DNA of 64,000 nt, from NCBI RefSeq assembly GCF_033115175.1, contig NC_084834.1, positions 90,911,808 through 90,975,807 of the forward strand, in the 5' to 3' direction. A model generated the notes under the pieces. The model had not been told where the DNA came from and ran no database searches. It was given only the letters and a program-made list of their open reading frames with translations. Origin of the DNA: Lepus europaeus. Lineage: Eukaryota; Chordata; Mammalia; Lagomorpha; Leporidae. The first letter of the stretch is position 1; each line of letters starts with the position of its first letter. Positions 44,364-55,679 of the stretch are shown here, one piece after another. The position numbers and the translations under genes are program-made.

Positions 44364-44475
44364 ACGCCCCACTACTAGAGATTTCATTGTCAAGGGTGTG
44401 ATCTAGATCCTGCCAGTTTTTGAAATCTTTCAGATGATTCTAATCATACCAAGAACTTGGAGGCACTAACTTAGC
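44364..44475 (+). mobile_element. Possible hAT relic
   Basis: ACGCCCCACTACTAGAGATTTCATTGTCAAGGG...CTTTCAGATGATTCTAATCATACCAAGAACTTGGAGGCACTAAC resembles the interior and end of small hAT-Charlie elements (usually 'aggtgattctgatgcac...ttgagaaccactg'). It is short and poorly preserved. Confidence 0.4.
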
Positions 44476-45764
44476 TGAATCATTTTACTTTTTAAATATT
44501 AAAAATCTAGTTTTGCAGCACTTCTTGGCACTCTGCAATATATTTTTTGGAAAGGTGGGGGAACTTGACCCACAAGGACATGAGTAATGGTGTGTGTCAG
44601 CAGATCACACTGGGGTAATAGATAGTGGTTTCTTTAATCTGATATACAAACCTATAACTTCTTCTCATCCCTATGTTGACCCTGGGGCTACTTGGAAACG
44701 CAGCGCTAGAATTTATAATTCCATCAATTACTGACCTGCAAGATCTATCCAACAAGCAAGGGCTCTCATTAGTCGTGTCCCCCTGTTTTGCTTAGAGTTA
44801 TTTACCAAGAGGCCAATCAATATTCTGCAAGCAGACAGTTGGGATGTGAAGGCCCCATCAATCCATTCCATTTTTTCTTCTCAACATGGGTGGATGGAAG
44901 CAGGAGAGACAAATCATTGTAAAGTAGAAGGCAAAATCTTTTGTCACTTTTGATCACCTGAAATGTAGATTTTTGTTTTATTTTTATTTGAACATAGTGA
45001 GGCAGGACTTCTGGTCAGTAGGAGCTCCTGGGTCTGTTTTACAGCCTTCATTCTCTTTCCCAGGGCCATAAATGAAACCCTTTCAGCCCTAATGGACCAC
45101 AATGACTTTCCTCGATCATGTTATTGCTACTTTGGCACATTTATTGCTTTCACATGCACTAATGGATGAGTTTGGATATGTTAACAATTTATATATCATT
45201 TGATCCTAAAAAAGAACCCTACCAAACTAACTTAGCCCCCACGATTGAGTAGCTTTTAAGGAGTATAAATGAATTTAATGCCTTAGAAAGAGCTTCTGTA
45301 AATATGAACATGACACCTATTACATTAAGCTGCATTAAGCATTAATACATCTTCATTACTGGCAGGTTGCCCAAACCTCCAAGGTTGAAAAAGCTGCTTG
45401 AAAATGTTCAATGTGACAGTCACCTAGGCTAAGATTGATGGTTGTTTTTGGGGAGGTGTGAGGGAAGCCTATTGAATAAGTCCCTTTTCCACTTTCAGAC
45501 AAAGAAATGTAAGTGATATCAACTGGAGATCCCCAGTAGGCTGAATTTTAATGGGCAGGCAGGAACTTCTGTATCCTCTTCATGCTATGAAATTACAATG
45601 ACTGGAAGAGATACTGGAACAAAGAAGTGTTGTCTAACTTTTTAAGCTAAAAGATTGGGGAGTGAATACATTCTCTCTGGGGAGTTCTATTAGTACCTAT
45701 TATTATTTTACAGTAAATAAAAATATTAACAAATTGATAATAATAGTTATCATTTCTTAAATAT
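44476..45764. other. Repeat-poor single-copy DNA
   Basis: No clear repeat, gene or RNA. 45110-45440 is AT-rich but not simple, with motifs such as ATTAAGCTGCATTAAGCATTAATAC, and looks like sequence under constraint. This is only an impression from the text. Confidence 0.45.
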
Positions 45765-45865
45765 TCACTTTTGTTAAGACTACTAAGCTCTTTGTATATT
45801 TTATGTCACTTAATCACCTTAATGATTCTGTGAGTTACATATTATTACTTATTGCCCAAGGGCTC
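45765..45865 (-). mobile_element. MIR relic, partial
   Basis: AAGACTACTAAGCTCTTTGTATATTTTATGTCACTTAATCACCTTAATGATTCTGTGAGTTACATATTATTA resembles the reversed MIR 3' half. Confidence 0.6.
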
Positions 45866-46285
45866 TGTATTACCTTGCTATGACTGCTGTCAGAAAATCA
45901 TGAACTGGGTGGCTTACAATACTGGGAGTTTATCTTCTTGAAATTCTAGAGGCTACAAGTCTGAAACCACATTGTCAGCAAGGCTGTGCTCCCTCTGAAG
46001 GCTCTGCAGGAGAATTTGTTCCATGCCTTTCTTTTAGCTCTGGTGTTGCTGGCAATATTTGGCATTTCTTGGTTGGTAGATAACTCTGTCCTTACTTGAT
46101 GTTCTCCTTGTGTGTCCTCTTCTGATGAGGACACCCATTTTATTGTATTAGAGGACTACCCCTCTCCAGAAAGATCTTATCTTACTGGAACTAAATTGAT
46201 TTGCAAAGACCCCATTACTAAAGAAAACCACACACGTTCTGAGATTGGAATTCATTAGCGTTAAATACATAAACTATTGTGACAC
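45866..46285 (-). mobile_element. MLT1-type LTR relic
   Basis: Reversed MLT1-family LTR: TTGCTATGACTGCTGTCAGAAAATCATGAACTGGGTGGC, CTTGAAATTCTAGAGGCTACAAGTCTGAAACCAC, GCTCCCTCTGAAGGCTCTGCAGG, TGTGTCCTCTTCTGATGAGGACACCC, CTAAATTGATTTGCAAAGACCCC. This longer arrangement fits an MLT1 subfamily different from the copy at 23727. Solo LTR, no genes. Confidence 0.75.
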
Positions 46286-46337
46286 TTACAGAATACTCTA
46301 TGTGATTGGAATGGTTACATTTGGGAAATCTGTATCA

Positions 46338-47801
46338 CAACTGAGCGCCAAAGGGGAAACCTGTTAAGTGAAATGGACACTATAAGCAACAATGAACTGA
46401 TCAGCTCCTGTCCTGACTTTAGATGTACAATGTAATACTTTATCCTTTTAGTATTTGTTGTTGTTGTTGTTGTTCTAGTACTATTGGTTGAACTCAGTAA
46501 TTAACACACAATTATTCTTAGGTGTTTAAATTTTAACTGAAAAGTGATCCCTGTTAAATCTAAGAGTGGAAAAAGAGAGGGAGGAGATGAACAATTTGGA
46601 ACATGCTCAATCGGACTGGCCGCAAATGGTGGAGTTAGAAATGTGCCAGGGGATTCCAACACAATCCCATCAAGATGGCATGTACCAATGCCATCGCACT
46701 AGTCCAAGTGATCAATTTCAGCTCACAATTGATAGCTCTGATAGGTCTAAGAGTCAAAGAGATCACACAAACAAGACAAGTATCTGCTAATACTAACTGA
46801 TAGATCAAAAAGGGAGAGAAAGATCCAACATGGGAAGTGGGATACACAGCAGACTCATAGAATGGCAGATGTCCTAAACAACACTCTGGCCTCAGAATCA
46901 GCCCTCAAGGCATTTGGATCTGGTGGAAGAGCCCATGAGAGTATAGCAGGCATGGAAAGCCAAGATATCATGGAAAAAAAGAAAAAGACCTAAATGAATG
47001 ATCTCTGTGAGTGAGATCCCAGTGGAAAGAACAGGGCCATCAAAGAAGGAGGTACCCTTCTCCAAAGGGAGGAGAGAACTTCCACTTTGACTATGACCCT
47101 ATCGGAATAAGATCAAAGTCAGTGAACTCTAAAGGCTTCCATAGCCCTGGCAACTCATGACTAGAGCCTAGGGAGATTACTGACGCCATGAACAGGAGTG
47201 TCAAATTGTTAAATCAGCAACAGGAGTCACTGTGTACTTACACCCCATGTGGGATCTGTCCCTAATGTGTCGTCTAAAACGAAGTGATGCTATAACTAGT
47301 ACTGAAACAGTATTTTTATACTTTGCATTTCTGTGTGGGCACAAACTGATGAGGTCTTTACTAATTATATACTGAAGTGATCTTCTGTATATAAAGAGAA
47401 TTGGAAATGAAAAAAAAAAAACAACCTGGTGTTAAAATGGAAATGGCATAGAAAATTAATTAATTTGAAAAAAAATTATGTAGGATCTCTGTCTTTAATG
47501 TGCTGTACATTGCTATTTAATGCTATAATTAGTAATCCAATGGTAGTTTTTTCACTTGATGTTGCTATATGGGCAAAATGTTGAAATCTTTACCTAATAT
47601 ATACTAAACTGATCTTCTGTATACAAAGAGAATTGAAAATGAATCTTTACATGAATGGAAGGGGAAAGGGAGCGGGAAAGGGGAGGGTTGCGGGCGGGAG
47701 GGAAGTTATGGGAGGGGGGAAGCCATTGTAACCCATAAGCTATACTTTGGAAATTTATATTCATTAAATAAAAGTTTAATAAAAAAAAAGAAAAAAAAAA
47801 A
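46338..47801 (+). mobile_element. L1 3' UTR with duplicated module
   Basis: Plus-strand L1 beginning at the ORF2/3' UTR border (CAACTGAGCGCCAAAGGGGAAACCTG) and carrying the complete 3' UTR to the AATAAAAGTTTAATA-poly(A) tail. It closely matches the nested minus-strand copy at 962-2097. The end contains two related modules, one with TGAAGTGATCTTCTGTATATAAAGAG-AATTGG (about 47373) and one with TAAACTGATCTTCTGTATACAAAGAG (about 47604), separated by the AACAACCTGGTGTTAAAATGG stretch. A (GTT)n run is at 46454-46475. I could not find a clear TSD. Confidence 0.85.
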
Positions 47802-48745
47802 CTAAATCCAGAAAAGCATGGATTCTCAAATATTCTACTTGCTTAGTTTTATTTTAAGGGATTTTGAATGATATCATAGGTCAACACTATTAACATCTGT
47901 AGACCTTGATATGTGTCTTGAGAAGTTCAGAAGAAAACCAGTTAGTTTGATTCTAAATGTGTGTTCCACAAGCTAAGAAATGCTATCTTTTAATGAGGAT
48001 AAAACCCCCAACTAAATTTCAATGGGCAGAGGTCAGAGTATTTGAGAAACATTTATCCAGAATCTGCCCCATTGTTGATGGGATCCCAGACTAACAGCAA
48101 GAGGCAGAGGGAAACTATTGAAAGGAGCATGTGCAGAGTAGAGCAGGCGTGCAAAAGAGGAAGCGACTATGGAGTTACCTGGATTACCTAGACAGCCTGT
48201 GTTCAGATCTTGGTGCTACCAGTTTCTGTTACCATTTGTTAGCTAAATTTTATGATTTCTCCAAGTCTCATTTCTATTTTATTTTTATATTATTTTTAAA
48301 GGAATTTATTATTACATTAGAGTCTCATGGTCACAGCAAAAGCATGATAATTACTACAACATAATTCTGTCAATGCTCATACTAATGTGATATTGTTTCA
48401 TTTTTTAATGCATATGTACAAAAATAGTACTTACTTCATAGTGTTATTTATTATGAGTATTAGATGAGAGATCTTTTGTTAATAGTAAGGGCTATTTTTG
48501 TCATTAGAGACAAAACTCATTCACATTAGAGTATAAAAGGAAATTCATTGGCTTTTTAACTTGGATGACCACAGGTGTATTTGGCTTCAGCCACAGAAAG
48601 ATCCAGATGTTTAGTGAGGCCGCCAAGATACTGTCTTCACCTTTTCGCTCTAACTTCTTAATAGTGACAATAGTGACACGATTTTCTGGAAGATTTTCCT
48701 AACATGATTGCAAACATGAATAATATTAGCTCTAAACTTTCATGA
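47802..48745. other. Single-copy DNA, nothing recognised
   Basis: No gene or clear repeat apart from a short T/A-rich stretch at 48268-48300. Confidence 0.55.
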
Positions 48746-48871
48746 GGGCTCTTCAAAAAGGTCATAGATAATGCATACTATGAAAAAACTATGCATGGTT
48801 TCAAATTTTTTATGTACTTAAATAAACTTTTAATTTTATTTTTCCACAATTTTTTGAAGTATTCTTGTACT
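48746..48871 (+). mobile_element. Short mariner-type element (MITE-like)
   Basis: The left end CTCTTCAAAAAGGTCATAGATAATGCATACTATGAAAAAACTATGCATGG and the right end TTTTTCCACAATTTTTTGAAGTATTC are imperfect inverted repeats, like those of the mariner at 9203-10837. Only about 126 bases remain and there is no transposase, so it is an internally deleted, non-autonomous relative. Confidence 0.72.
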
Positions 48872-49260
48872 GTTATGGTGGGAAACAAATACTACTACAC
48901 GTTTGTCTTGGGTAGAAATCTGAACATACTGAACATAGTTGGAAGATATTGCCATTGTTTGCCAGAATTTGGAAGATAGGTGGGGCCAACCAGTGAGATT
49001 AGGGAAACAGTGATTGATACTGATCAGGAGGAAAATACGTGTCTACCATCCAGTCATACAGAGCTCATGACTATTATGGCTTCTGGGGATGTCATCTACT
49101 ATGTATTGTTTTTATTGACCATTATTAACTATTCCTGTTTTTAAAACCAGCCCTATTTAGTGCAAAAAAAGTCTCAAAAAACTGGACTTCCAACTATGGA
49201 TAAAATTATCAATAGAATGTATTAAAGAGACAAGTTTGAAATAGAGAAAAAATGATAGTT
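48872..49260. other. No recognised feature
   Basis: Single-copy sequence before the young L1. Nothing seen. Confidence 0.5.
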
Positions 49261-49279
49261 AAAAATATTGTAGTGTCTG

Positions 49280-51106
49280 CTATTCAATATAGTTCTGGAA
49301 GTTTTAGCTAGAGCTATTAGGCAAGAAAAAGAAATTAAAGGGATACAAATCGGGAAGGAAGAAGTCAAACTATCCCTCTTTGCAGATGATATGATTCTTT
49401 ATTTAGGGGACCCAAAGAACTCTACTAAGAGACTATTGGAACTCATCAAAGAGTTTGGCAAAGTAGCAGGATATAAAATCAATCCACAAAAATCAACAGC
49501 CTTTGTATACACAGGCAATGCCACGGCCGAGGAAGAACTTCTAAAATCAATCCCATTCACAATAGCCACAAAAACAATCAAATACCTTGGAATAAACTTA
49601 ACCAAGGACGTTAAAGAACTCTATGATGAAAACTACAAAACCTTAAAGAAAGAAATAGAAGAGGATACCAAAAAATGGAGAAATCTTCCATGCTCATGGA
49701 TTGGAAGAATCAATATCATCAAAATGTCTATTCTCCCAAAAGCAATTTATACATTCAATGCAATACCAATCAAGATACCGAAGACATTCTTCTCAGATCT
49801 GGAAAAAATGATACTGAAATCCATATGGAGACACAGAAGACCTCGAATAGCCAAAGCTATCTTGTACAACAAAAACAAAGCCGGAGGCATCACAATCCCA
49901 GATTTCAGGGCATACTACAGGGCAGTTATTATCAAAACAGCATGGTACTGGTACAGAAACAGATGGATAGACCAATGGAACAGAATAGAAACACCAGAAA
50001 TCAATCCAAACATCTACAGCCAACTTATATTTGATCAAAGATCCAAAACTAATCCCTGGAGTAAGGACAGTCTATTCAATAAATGGTGCTGGGAAAACTG
50101 GATTTCCACGTGCAGAAGCTTGAAGCAAGACCCATACCTTTCACCTTACACAAAAATTCACTCAACGTGGATTAAAGACTTAAATCTACGGCCCGAAACC
50201 ATCAAATTATTAGAGAGCATTGGAGAAACCCTGCAAGATATAGGTACAGGCAAAGACTTTTTGGAAAAGACCCCAGGAGCACAGGCAGTCAAAACCAAAA
50301 TTAACATTTGGGATTGCATCAAATTGAGAAGTTTCTGTACTTCGAAAGAAACAGTCAGGAAAGTGAAGAGGCAACCGACAGAATGGGAGAAAATATTTGC
50401 AAACTATGCTACAGATTAAGGGTTGATAACCAGAATCTACAAAGAAATCAAGAAAATCCACAACAACAGAAGAAACAACCCACTGAAGAGATGGGCCAAG
50501 GACCTCAATAGACACTTTTCAAAAGAAGAAATCCAAATGGCCAACAGACACATGAAAAAATGTTCAAGATCACTAGCAATCAGAGAAATGCAAATCAAAA
50601 CCACAATGAGGTTTCACCTCACCCCGGTGAGAATGGCTCACATCCAGAAATCTACTAACAATAGATGCTGGAGAGGATGTGGGGAAAAAGGGACACTAAC
50701 CCACTGTTGGTGGGAATGCAAACTGGTTAAGCCATTATGGAAGTCAGTCTGGAGATTCCTCAGAAACCTGAACATAACCCTACCATACAACCCAGCCATC
50801 CCACTCCTTGGAATTTACCCAAAGGAAATTAATTTGGCTAATAAAAAAGCCATCTGCACATTAATGTTTATTGCAGCTCAATTCACAATAGCTAAGACCT
50901 GGAACCAACCCAAATGCCCATCAACAGTAGACTGGATAAAGAAATTATGGGACATGTACTCCATAGAATACTATACAGCAGTAAGGAACAATGAAACCCA
51001 GTCATTTGAAACAAGATGGAGGGATCTGGAAAACATCATGCTGAGTGAATTAAGCCAGTCCCAAAGAGACAAATATCATTTGTTTTCCCTGATCGGCGAC
51101 AACTAA
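49280..51106 (+). pseudogene. L1 ORF2 C-terminal fragment, one stop codon
   Basis: The frame is open from the truncation point to the natural ORF2 stop at 51104-51106, except for a single TAA at 50417-50419, where related copies read AAA or AAG (YATDKG). About 608 codons remain of a protein that is normally near 1275. The reverse transcriptase catalytic box is FADDMILYL, with the two aspartates at 49385-49390. The C-terminal cysteine/histidine motif is [18 protein letters not shown] near 50665-50720. The endonuclease and most of the reverse transcriptase are missing, so it is dead on arrival. The end reads HLFSLIGDN, as in the copy at 57 kb. Confidence 0.92.
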
Positions 51107-51682
51107 CTGAGCACCAATGGGGAAACCTGCTGAAATGAAATGGACACTATAAGAAACAATGACCTGATCAGCTTAGGTCCTGACTCTAGATATAGAATGT
51201 AATACTTTATCCTTATACTTTGGGTTTCTGTGTGGGCACAAACTGATGAGCTCTTTACTAATGATATACTGAAGTGATCTTCTGTATATAAAGAGAATTG
51301 GAAATGAAAAAAAAAAAATAACAACCTGGTATTGAAGGGGAAATGGCATAGAAAGTTAATTAATTTGAAAAAAAAAATCATGTGGGTTCTCTGTCTTTAA
51401 TGTGCTGTACATTGTTATTTGATGCTATAATTAGTAATCCAATGGTAGTTTTTTTCACTTTGTATTGCTATATGGGCAAAATGTTGAAAACTTTACCTAA
51501 TATATACTAAGCTGATCTTCTGTGTACAAAGAGAATTGAAAATGAATCCTTACATGAATGGAAGGGAGAGGGAGCGGGAGAGGGGAGGGTTGCGGGCGGG
51601 AGGGAAGTTACGGGAGGGGGGAAGCCATCGTAACCCATAAGCTGTACTTTGGAAATTTATATTCATTAAATAAAAGTTAAAA
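51107..51682 (+). other. 3' UTR of the young L1
   Basis: Short 3' UTR relative to the other copies. It contains two related modules (around 51263 and 51510, both with GATCTTCTGT-TA-AAGAGAATTG), then the polypurine GGAGAGGGAGCGGGAGAGGGGAGGG and GGGAGGGAAG-type tract, and the conserved terminal AAGCCATCGTAACCCATAAGCTGTACTTTGG. G-rich 3' UTR tracts are common in mammalian L1 elements. Confidence 0.85.
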
Positions 51683-51700
51683 AAAAATATTGTAGTGTCT

Positions 51701-52033
51701 CTTTTTAAAAAGATTTGTTTTTATCTATTTGCAAGGTTAAGTTACAGAGAGAAAGGAAGAGACAGATAGATCTTCCATTGTCTGGTTCACTTCCCAGGTG
51801 GCCACAAGAGCTGGGGGTTGGAGCAGGTAAAAATAAGGAGCCTGGAATTCCATTTTTATCTCCCATGTGGATGGCAGGGGCCCAGTACTTGGCCTATTAT
51901 CTGCTGCTTTCCTAAGTATAGTAAAGGGAAGTTGATTTGGAAGTGGAGCAGCCAGGATGCAAACCTGTGCTCTGATGTGGGATGCTGGTGTCACAGGCTA
52001 TGGCTTAACCAGTTATAACATAGCAGTAGCCCC
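51701..52033 (-). mobile_element. CSINE directly after the young L1
   Basis: Diverged minus-strand CSINE: tail TTTTTAAAAAGATTTGTTTTTATCTATTTGCAAGG, a GA-rich part, the body (CTGGTTCACTTCCCAGGTGGCC, CCCATGTGGATGGCAGGGGCCC) and head ATAGCAGTAGCCCC. It predates the adjacent L1, whose TSD touches its tail. Confidence 0.85.
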
Positions 52034-52227
52034 TATTTTTAAAGGTGAATCCAAACAGGTAAACATTTCATCCACACATCAAATATTTTTTTTTGCTCAA
52101 AAAATATAGAGAAAAGGAGGTTGGAATTATGTTCCAGAATATATAGCCATTTTCTTCTCTTTTTAAATAAGCTATTTTTCCATTATAGAAGGAATTACAA
52201 TATCTAAAAATAATATAGTGTATACTA

Positions 52228-52440
52228 TGTACCAGTCATTGTTTTAACTAACATTGATTCATTTAATTTTAATAAGTTGCTTCTATTATTGTTTCCCTTT
52301 TATAGGGTGGGACATTTGAGTCAATGAATGTAGGAATCTTGCCCAAGTTCATGTAGTTAGCAAGTGGGAGAGCTGAGTTTCAATCCAGTAGTCCTAGCTT
52401 GGGAGATAATGCTCTTTACTAGTATCCTATATACAGTCAT
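52228..52440 (-). mobile_element. MIR SINE
   Basis: Reversed MIR: ACTATGTACCAGTCATTGTTTTAACTAAC, TTCATTTAATTTTAATAAG, CTTGCCCAAGTTCATGTAGTTAGCAAGTGGGAGAGCTGAGTTTCAATCCAG and GCTCTTTACTAGTATCCTAT in consensus order. Confidence 0.82.
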
Positions 52441-52761
52441 TGCATATATATGAAGAATAACTTGACTCCCAGAAATAAATTCCTCACTATCTTATTGATG
52501 AAATACAACTCCTAATGATTTCTTATATTTCTAATCTTTTTAAATGTGTGAGTTATATTTTTTGCAATGTTGGGATGAAACTGTGATGCGAATACTTTTG
52601 TATTGTCTTTAGTTTCCTTTACATTTCATAAGCACTTTTACTCATTATCATGAATGTACCTTAAATAGTGTTTTAAATGTCTAATATTTCAGTAGGTATG
52701 AATATAGGAATTTAGATAATATTTTTATTGGAGTAACACCCCAGATTACCATTTGAGCTAG
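52441..52761. other. No recognised feature
   Basis: AT-rich single-copy sequence between a MIR and an L1. Confidence 0.5.
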
Positions 52762-52829
52762 GAATAGAAAGAAGATTCCTTAACAAGACAATTTATAAAA
52801 AACCCAGACCCAGAATATTGTTGAATGGG

Positions 52830-55016
52830 GAGAAATTGGAAGCATTTGGAAGCTTTGGAAGTTTTAACCACAGCTATTATGCAAGAAAAAGAAATCAAAG
52901 GGCTACAACTTGGAAAAGAGGAAGTCAAATTATCCCTATTTGGAGATGACATGATAATATATATGGGGGGAAATGATTCCACTAAGAGATTATTGGAACT
53001 CATAACAGAGTTTTTTAAAATTGCAGGATATAACACAATACACAGAAAGTCAGTATCTTTTGTATATACAAACAATGCCATGACCAAGAAAGAACTTTTA
53101 AGATCAATATCGTTCACAATAACTACCAAAAATTTAAATATTGAAAAAATTTAAAGATGGATGTGAAAAATCTCTATGATGAAAATTACTCATGACTAGA
53201 GCCTAGGGAGATTACTGACACCATAAACAAGAGTGTCAATTTGTTAAATCAACAATAGGAGTCACTGTGTACTTACTTCTCATGTGGGATCTGTCCTTAA
53301 TGTGTTGTCCAATGTGAAGTAATGCTATAACTAGTACTGAAACAGTATTTTACACTTTGTGTTTCTGTGTGGGTGCAGACTGATGCAATCTTTACTTAAT
53401 ATATACTAAACTGATCTTCTGTGTGTAGAGATAATTGAAAATGAATCTTGATGTGAATGGAATGGGAGAGGGAGCAGGAGATGGGGGGGGTGCGAGTGGG
53501 AAGGAAATTATGGGGGGGGGAAGCCATTGTAATCCATAAACTGTACTTTGGAAATTTATATTCACTAAATAAAAAAAAGAAAATTACAATAGGTTAAAGA
53601 AAGAAATAGAAGACACATAAAAAAGTAAAAATCTTCCACGTTTGTATATTGGAAGAATTAATATCATCAAAATGTCCATACTACCCAAAGAAATTTACAG
53701 ATTCAATGCCATTACACTCAAAATACTAATGACATTCTCAGATCTAGAAAAAAAAAGATGCTAAAATTCATATGTAAACAGAAGGGACCCTGAATAGGTA
53801 GAGCAATAAACAACCAAAACAAAGGTGGAGGCATCACAATGCCAGACTTCAAGACATACTACAGGGCAGTTATAATCAAAAAGCCTTGTGTTGGCACAAA
53901 AATAGACATGTAGACCAGTGGAACAGAATAGAAATTTCAGAAATCAATCCATGCACCTACAACCACCTAACCTTTGACAAATGAGCTAAAATCAGCTCTG
54001 GGAGCAAGGAAAGTATCTTCAACAAATTTGATCTATGTGTACAGAAGTCTGAAACAAGTCTCCTACCTTACATCTTATATGAAAAACAATTCAAAATTGA
54101 TGAAGGATCTAAATCAATGACCTGATGCCATCATATTACTAGAGGAAAACATCAGGGGAATTCTGCAAGATGTTGGCATAGGTAAGACTACTTAGAAAAG
54201 ACCCCAGAAACACAGGAGATCAAATAAAAATAGACAAATGGGGTTACATCAAGCTAAGAACCGTGTGCACTGCAAAGGAAACACCCAACGAAATTAAGAG
54301 GCAACCAATAGAATGTGAGAAAATATTTGCAAACTATGAAACTGATAAAGGGTTAATACCCAGGACCTATAAAGAGCTCAATAAACTCCATGGCAACAAA
54401 GCAAACAGTCCAGTTAAGAAATGGACAAAGGACATGAACAGGCAATTTTCAAAACAAAATACAAATGGATAGCAGACACATGAAAAATTGCACAGGATCA
54501 CTATTCATCTGGGAAATGCATATAAAAACCATAATGAAGTTTTACTTCATCCAGTTAGAATGGCTATGATCCAAAAATCAAAATACAATAAATGCTAGTT
54601 AGGATGATGGGAAAAAAGTACCCTAATTCACTGTTGGTGGGAATGTAAACTTGTACAACCAATATGGTGATTCCTCAAAAATCTGAAAATAGATCTACCA
54701 TATGAACCAGCCATCCCACTCCTGGGAATTTACCCAAAAAAATGAAATCAGCATTGAAAAACTTATGTGTACCCTCGTGTTTATTGCAGCTCAATTTACA
54801 ATAGCAAAGATATGGAATCAACCCAGATGTCCATCAAACAATGACTGGATATTGAAATATGGTATATACACTGTGGAATACTACTCAGTTGCAAAAAAGA
54901 ATGAAATCCTGTCTTCTGCAACAAAATGGATGCAACTGGCAACTATTATGCTTAGTCAAATAAGCCAGTCCCAAAAAGACAAATATCATGTGTTTTCTCT
55001 GATGTCTGGCTGTTAG
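52830..55016 (+). pseudogene. ORF2 of the older L1 (broken)
   Basis: The reverse transcriptase box appears as FGDDMIIYM near 52938, a change from the usual FADD. Downstream are RRSFC-like and CTAKETPNEIKRQPIECEKI (54263 on), and QFTIAKIWNQPRCP near 54790. Several frameshifts and stops plus the nested insertion make it non-functional. Confidence 0.75.
53190..53578 (+). mobile_element. L1 3' end nested in the older L1
   Basis: About 390 bases of lagomorph L1 3' UTR (TCATGACTAGAGCCTAGGGAGATTACTGAC ... TTCACTAAATAAAAAAAAGA). TSD GAAAATTAC at 53181-53189 and 53579-53587, which is the host ORF2 sequence coding for the 'YDENY' stretch. The host L1 resumes in register after it. Confidence 0.9.
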
Positions 55017-55319
55017 TATAGAATACAAAAAGATGTTTGGGAATGAAATGGTCATTTTAGGATATGATTGCCATTTTTAGCCTTTGTTTATACTCCTATG
55101 GAATAATGCTCTTCCTACTTTTTTATTTATTGAATGTTATGGTTAGTAGTGAATTAAGCCTGTCAATATACAGTGGATTAAAATTATGTCTTTGCAAAAA
55201 CTTATCCAGGGAAGGGGATAGGGTGGAGGTGGGAGTGAGGAAAGTACGGTGTCTTCTTTAACTGTACCTATGGAATAAATGAAATCTGTTGTCCTTATGG
55301 TAATAAAAAGTTTTTAAAA

Positions 55320-55660
55320 GTCTAAAAGCTAGAGTTTGGAAATGAGCACAAGTCAAAAATAGAATAGCTTTCACAATGTCAGAAACCTAGCTTTGGCTGG
55401 ACAAGGTAGTTCTGCATGTTATAAGAAATTGAATCCTTTCTGATAGTAGATAATATCATCTTAGAAATAAAAATTTTCACACACTATGTTCAGCATGTAA
55501 TCGCAAATCACCAAGAATATAAAGGAATAAGATCAAATAACTGAAAGCCAAAAGAAGAATAAAATAAAATAATAAAAGCAGACCCCTAAATGACACAGAA
55601 ATGGAAGTTATTAGATATATACTATTAATTAACTATTATTAATATGTTTAATAAAACAGG
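55320..55660. other. No recognised feature
   Basis: AT-rich single-copy sequence. Nothing seen. Confidence 0.5.
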
Positions 55661-55679
55661 AATATGGCATATTTTAATG

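Larger units (their letters stand above)
49279..51682 (+). mobile_element. Young-looking 5'-truncated L1
   Basis: The element starts within the reverse transcriptase part of ORF2 and runs through the 3' UTR to ATTCATTAAATAAAAGTT and a short poly(A). An 18-bp perfect TSD, AAAAATATTGTAGTGTCT, is at 49261-49278 and 51683-51700. The reading frame is continuous with one exception, and its 3' UTR has the same duplicated module as 962-2097 and 46338-47801. All of this indicates one of the most recent insertions in the window. Confidence 0.95.
52762..55312 (+). mobile_element. Older L1, 5'-truncated, with a nested L1 end
   Basis: Plus-strand L1 starting in the reverse transcriptase region and ending with a 3' UTR unlike the younger lagomorph type (AATAAATGAAATCTGTTGTCC...TAATAAAAAG). 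The ORF2 C-terminus can be followed to QSQKDKYHVFSLMSGC and a stop at 55014-55016. It was split by another L1 3' end at 53190-53578. The different 3' UTR and heavy damage mark an older subfamily. Confidence 0.82.

Noticed and set aside
46566..46790. Apparent conserved protein shared with 1955-2143 and 62921-63124
   Set aside because: The similarity is real at DNA level, but all three are the same stretch of L1 3' UTR, which is noncoding. The frame is not kept.
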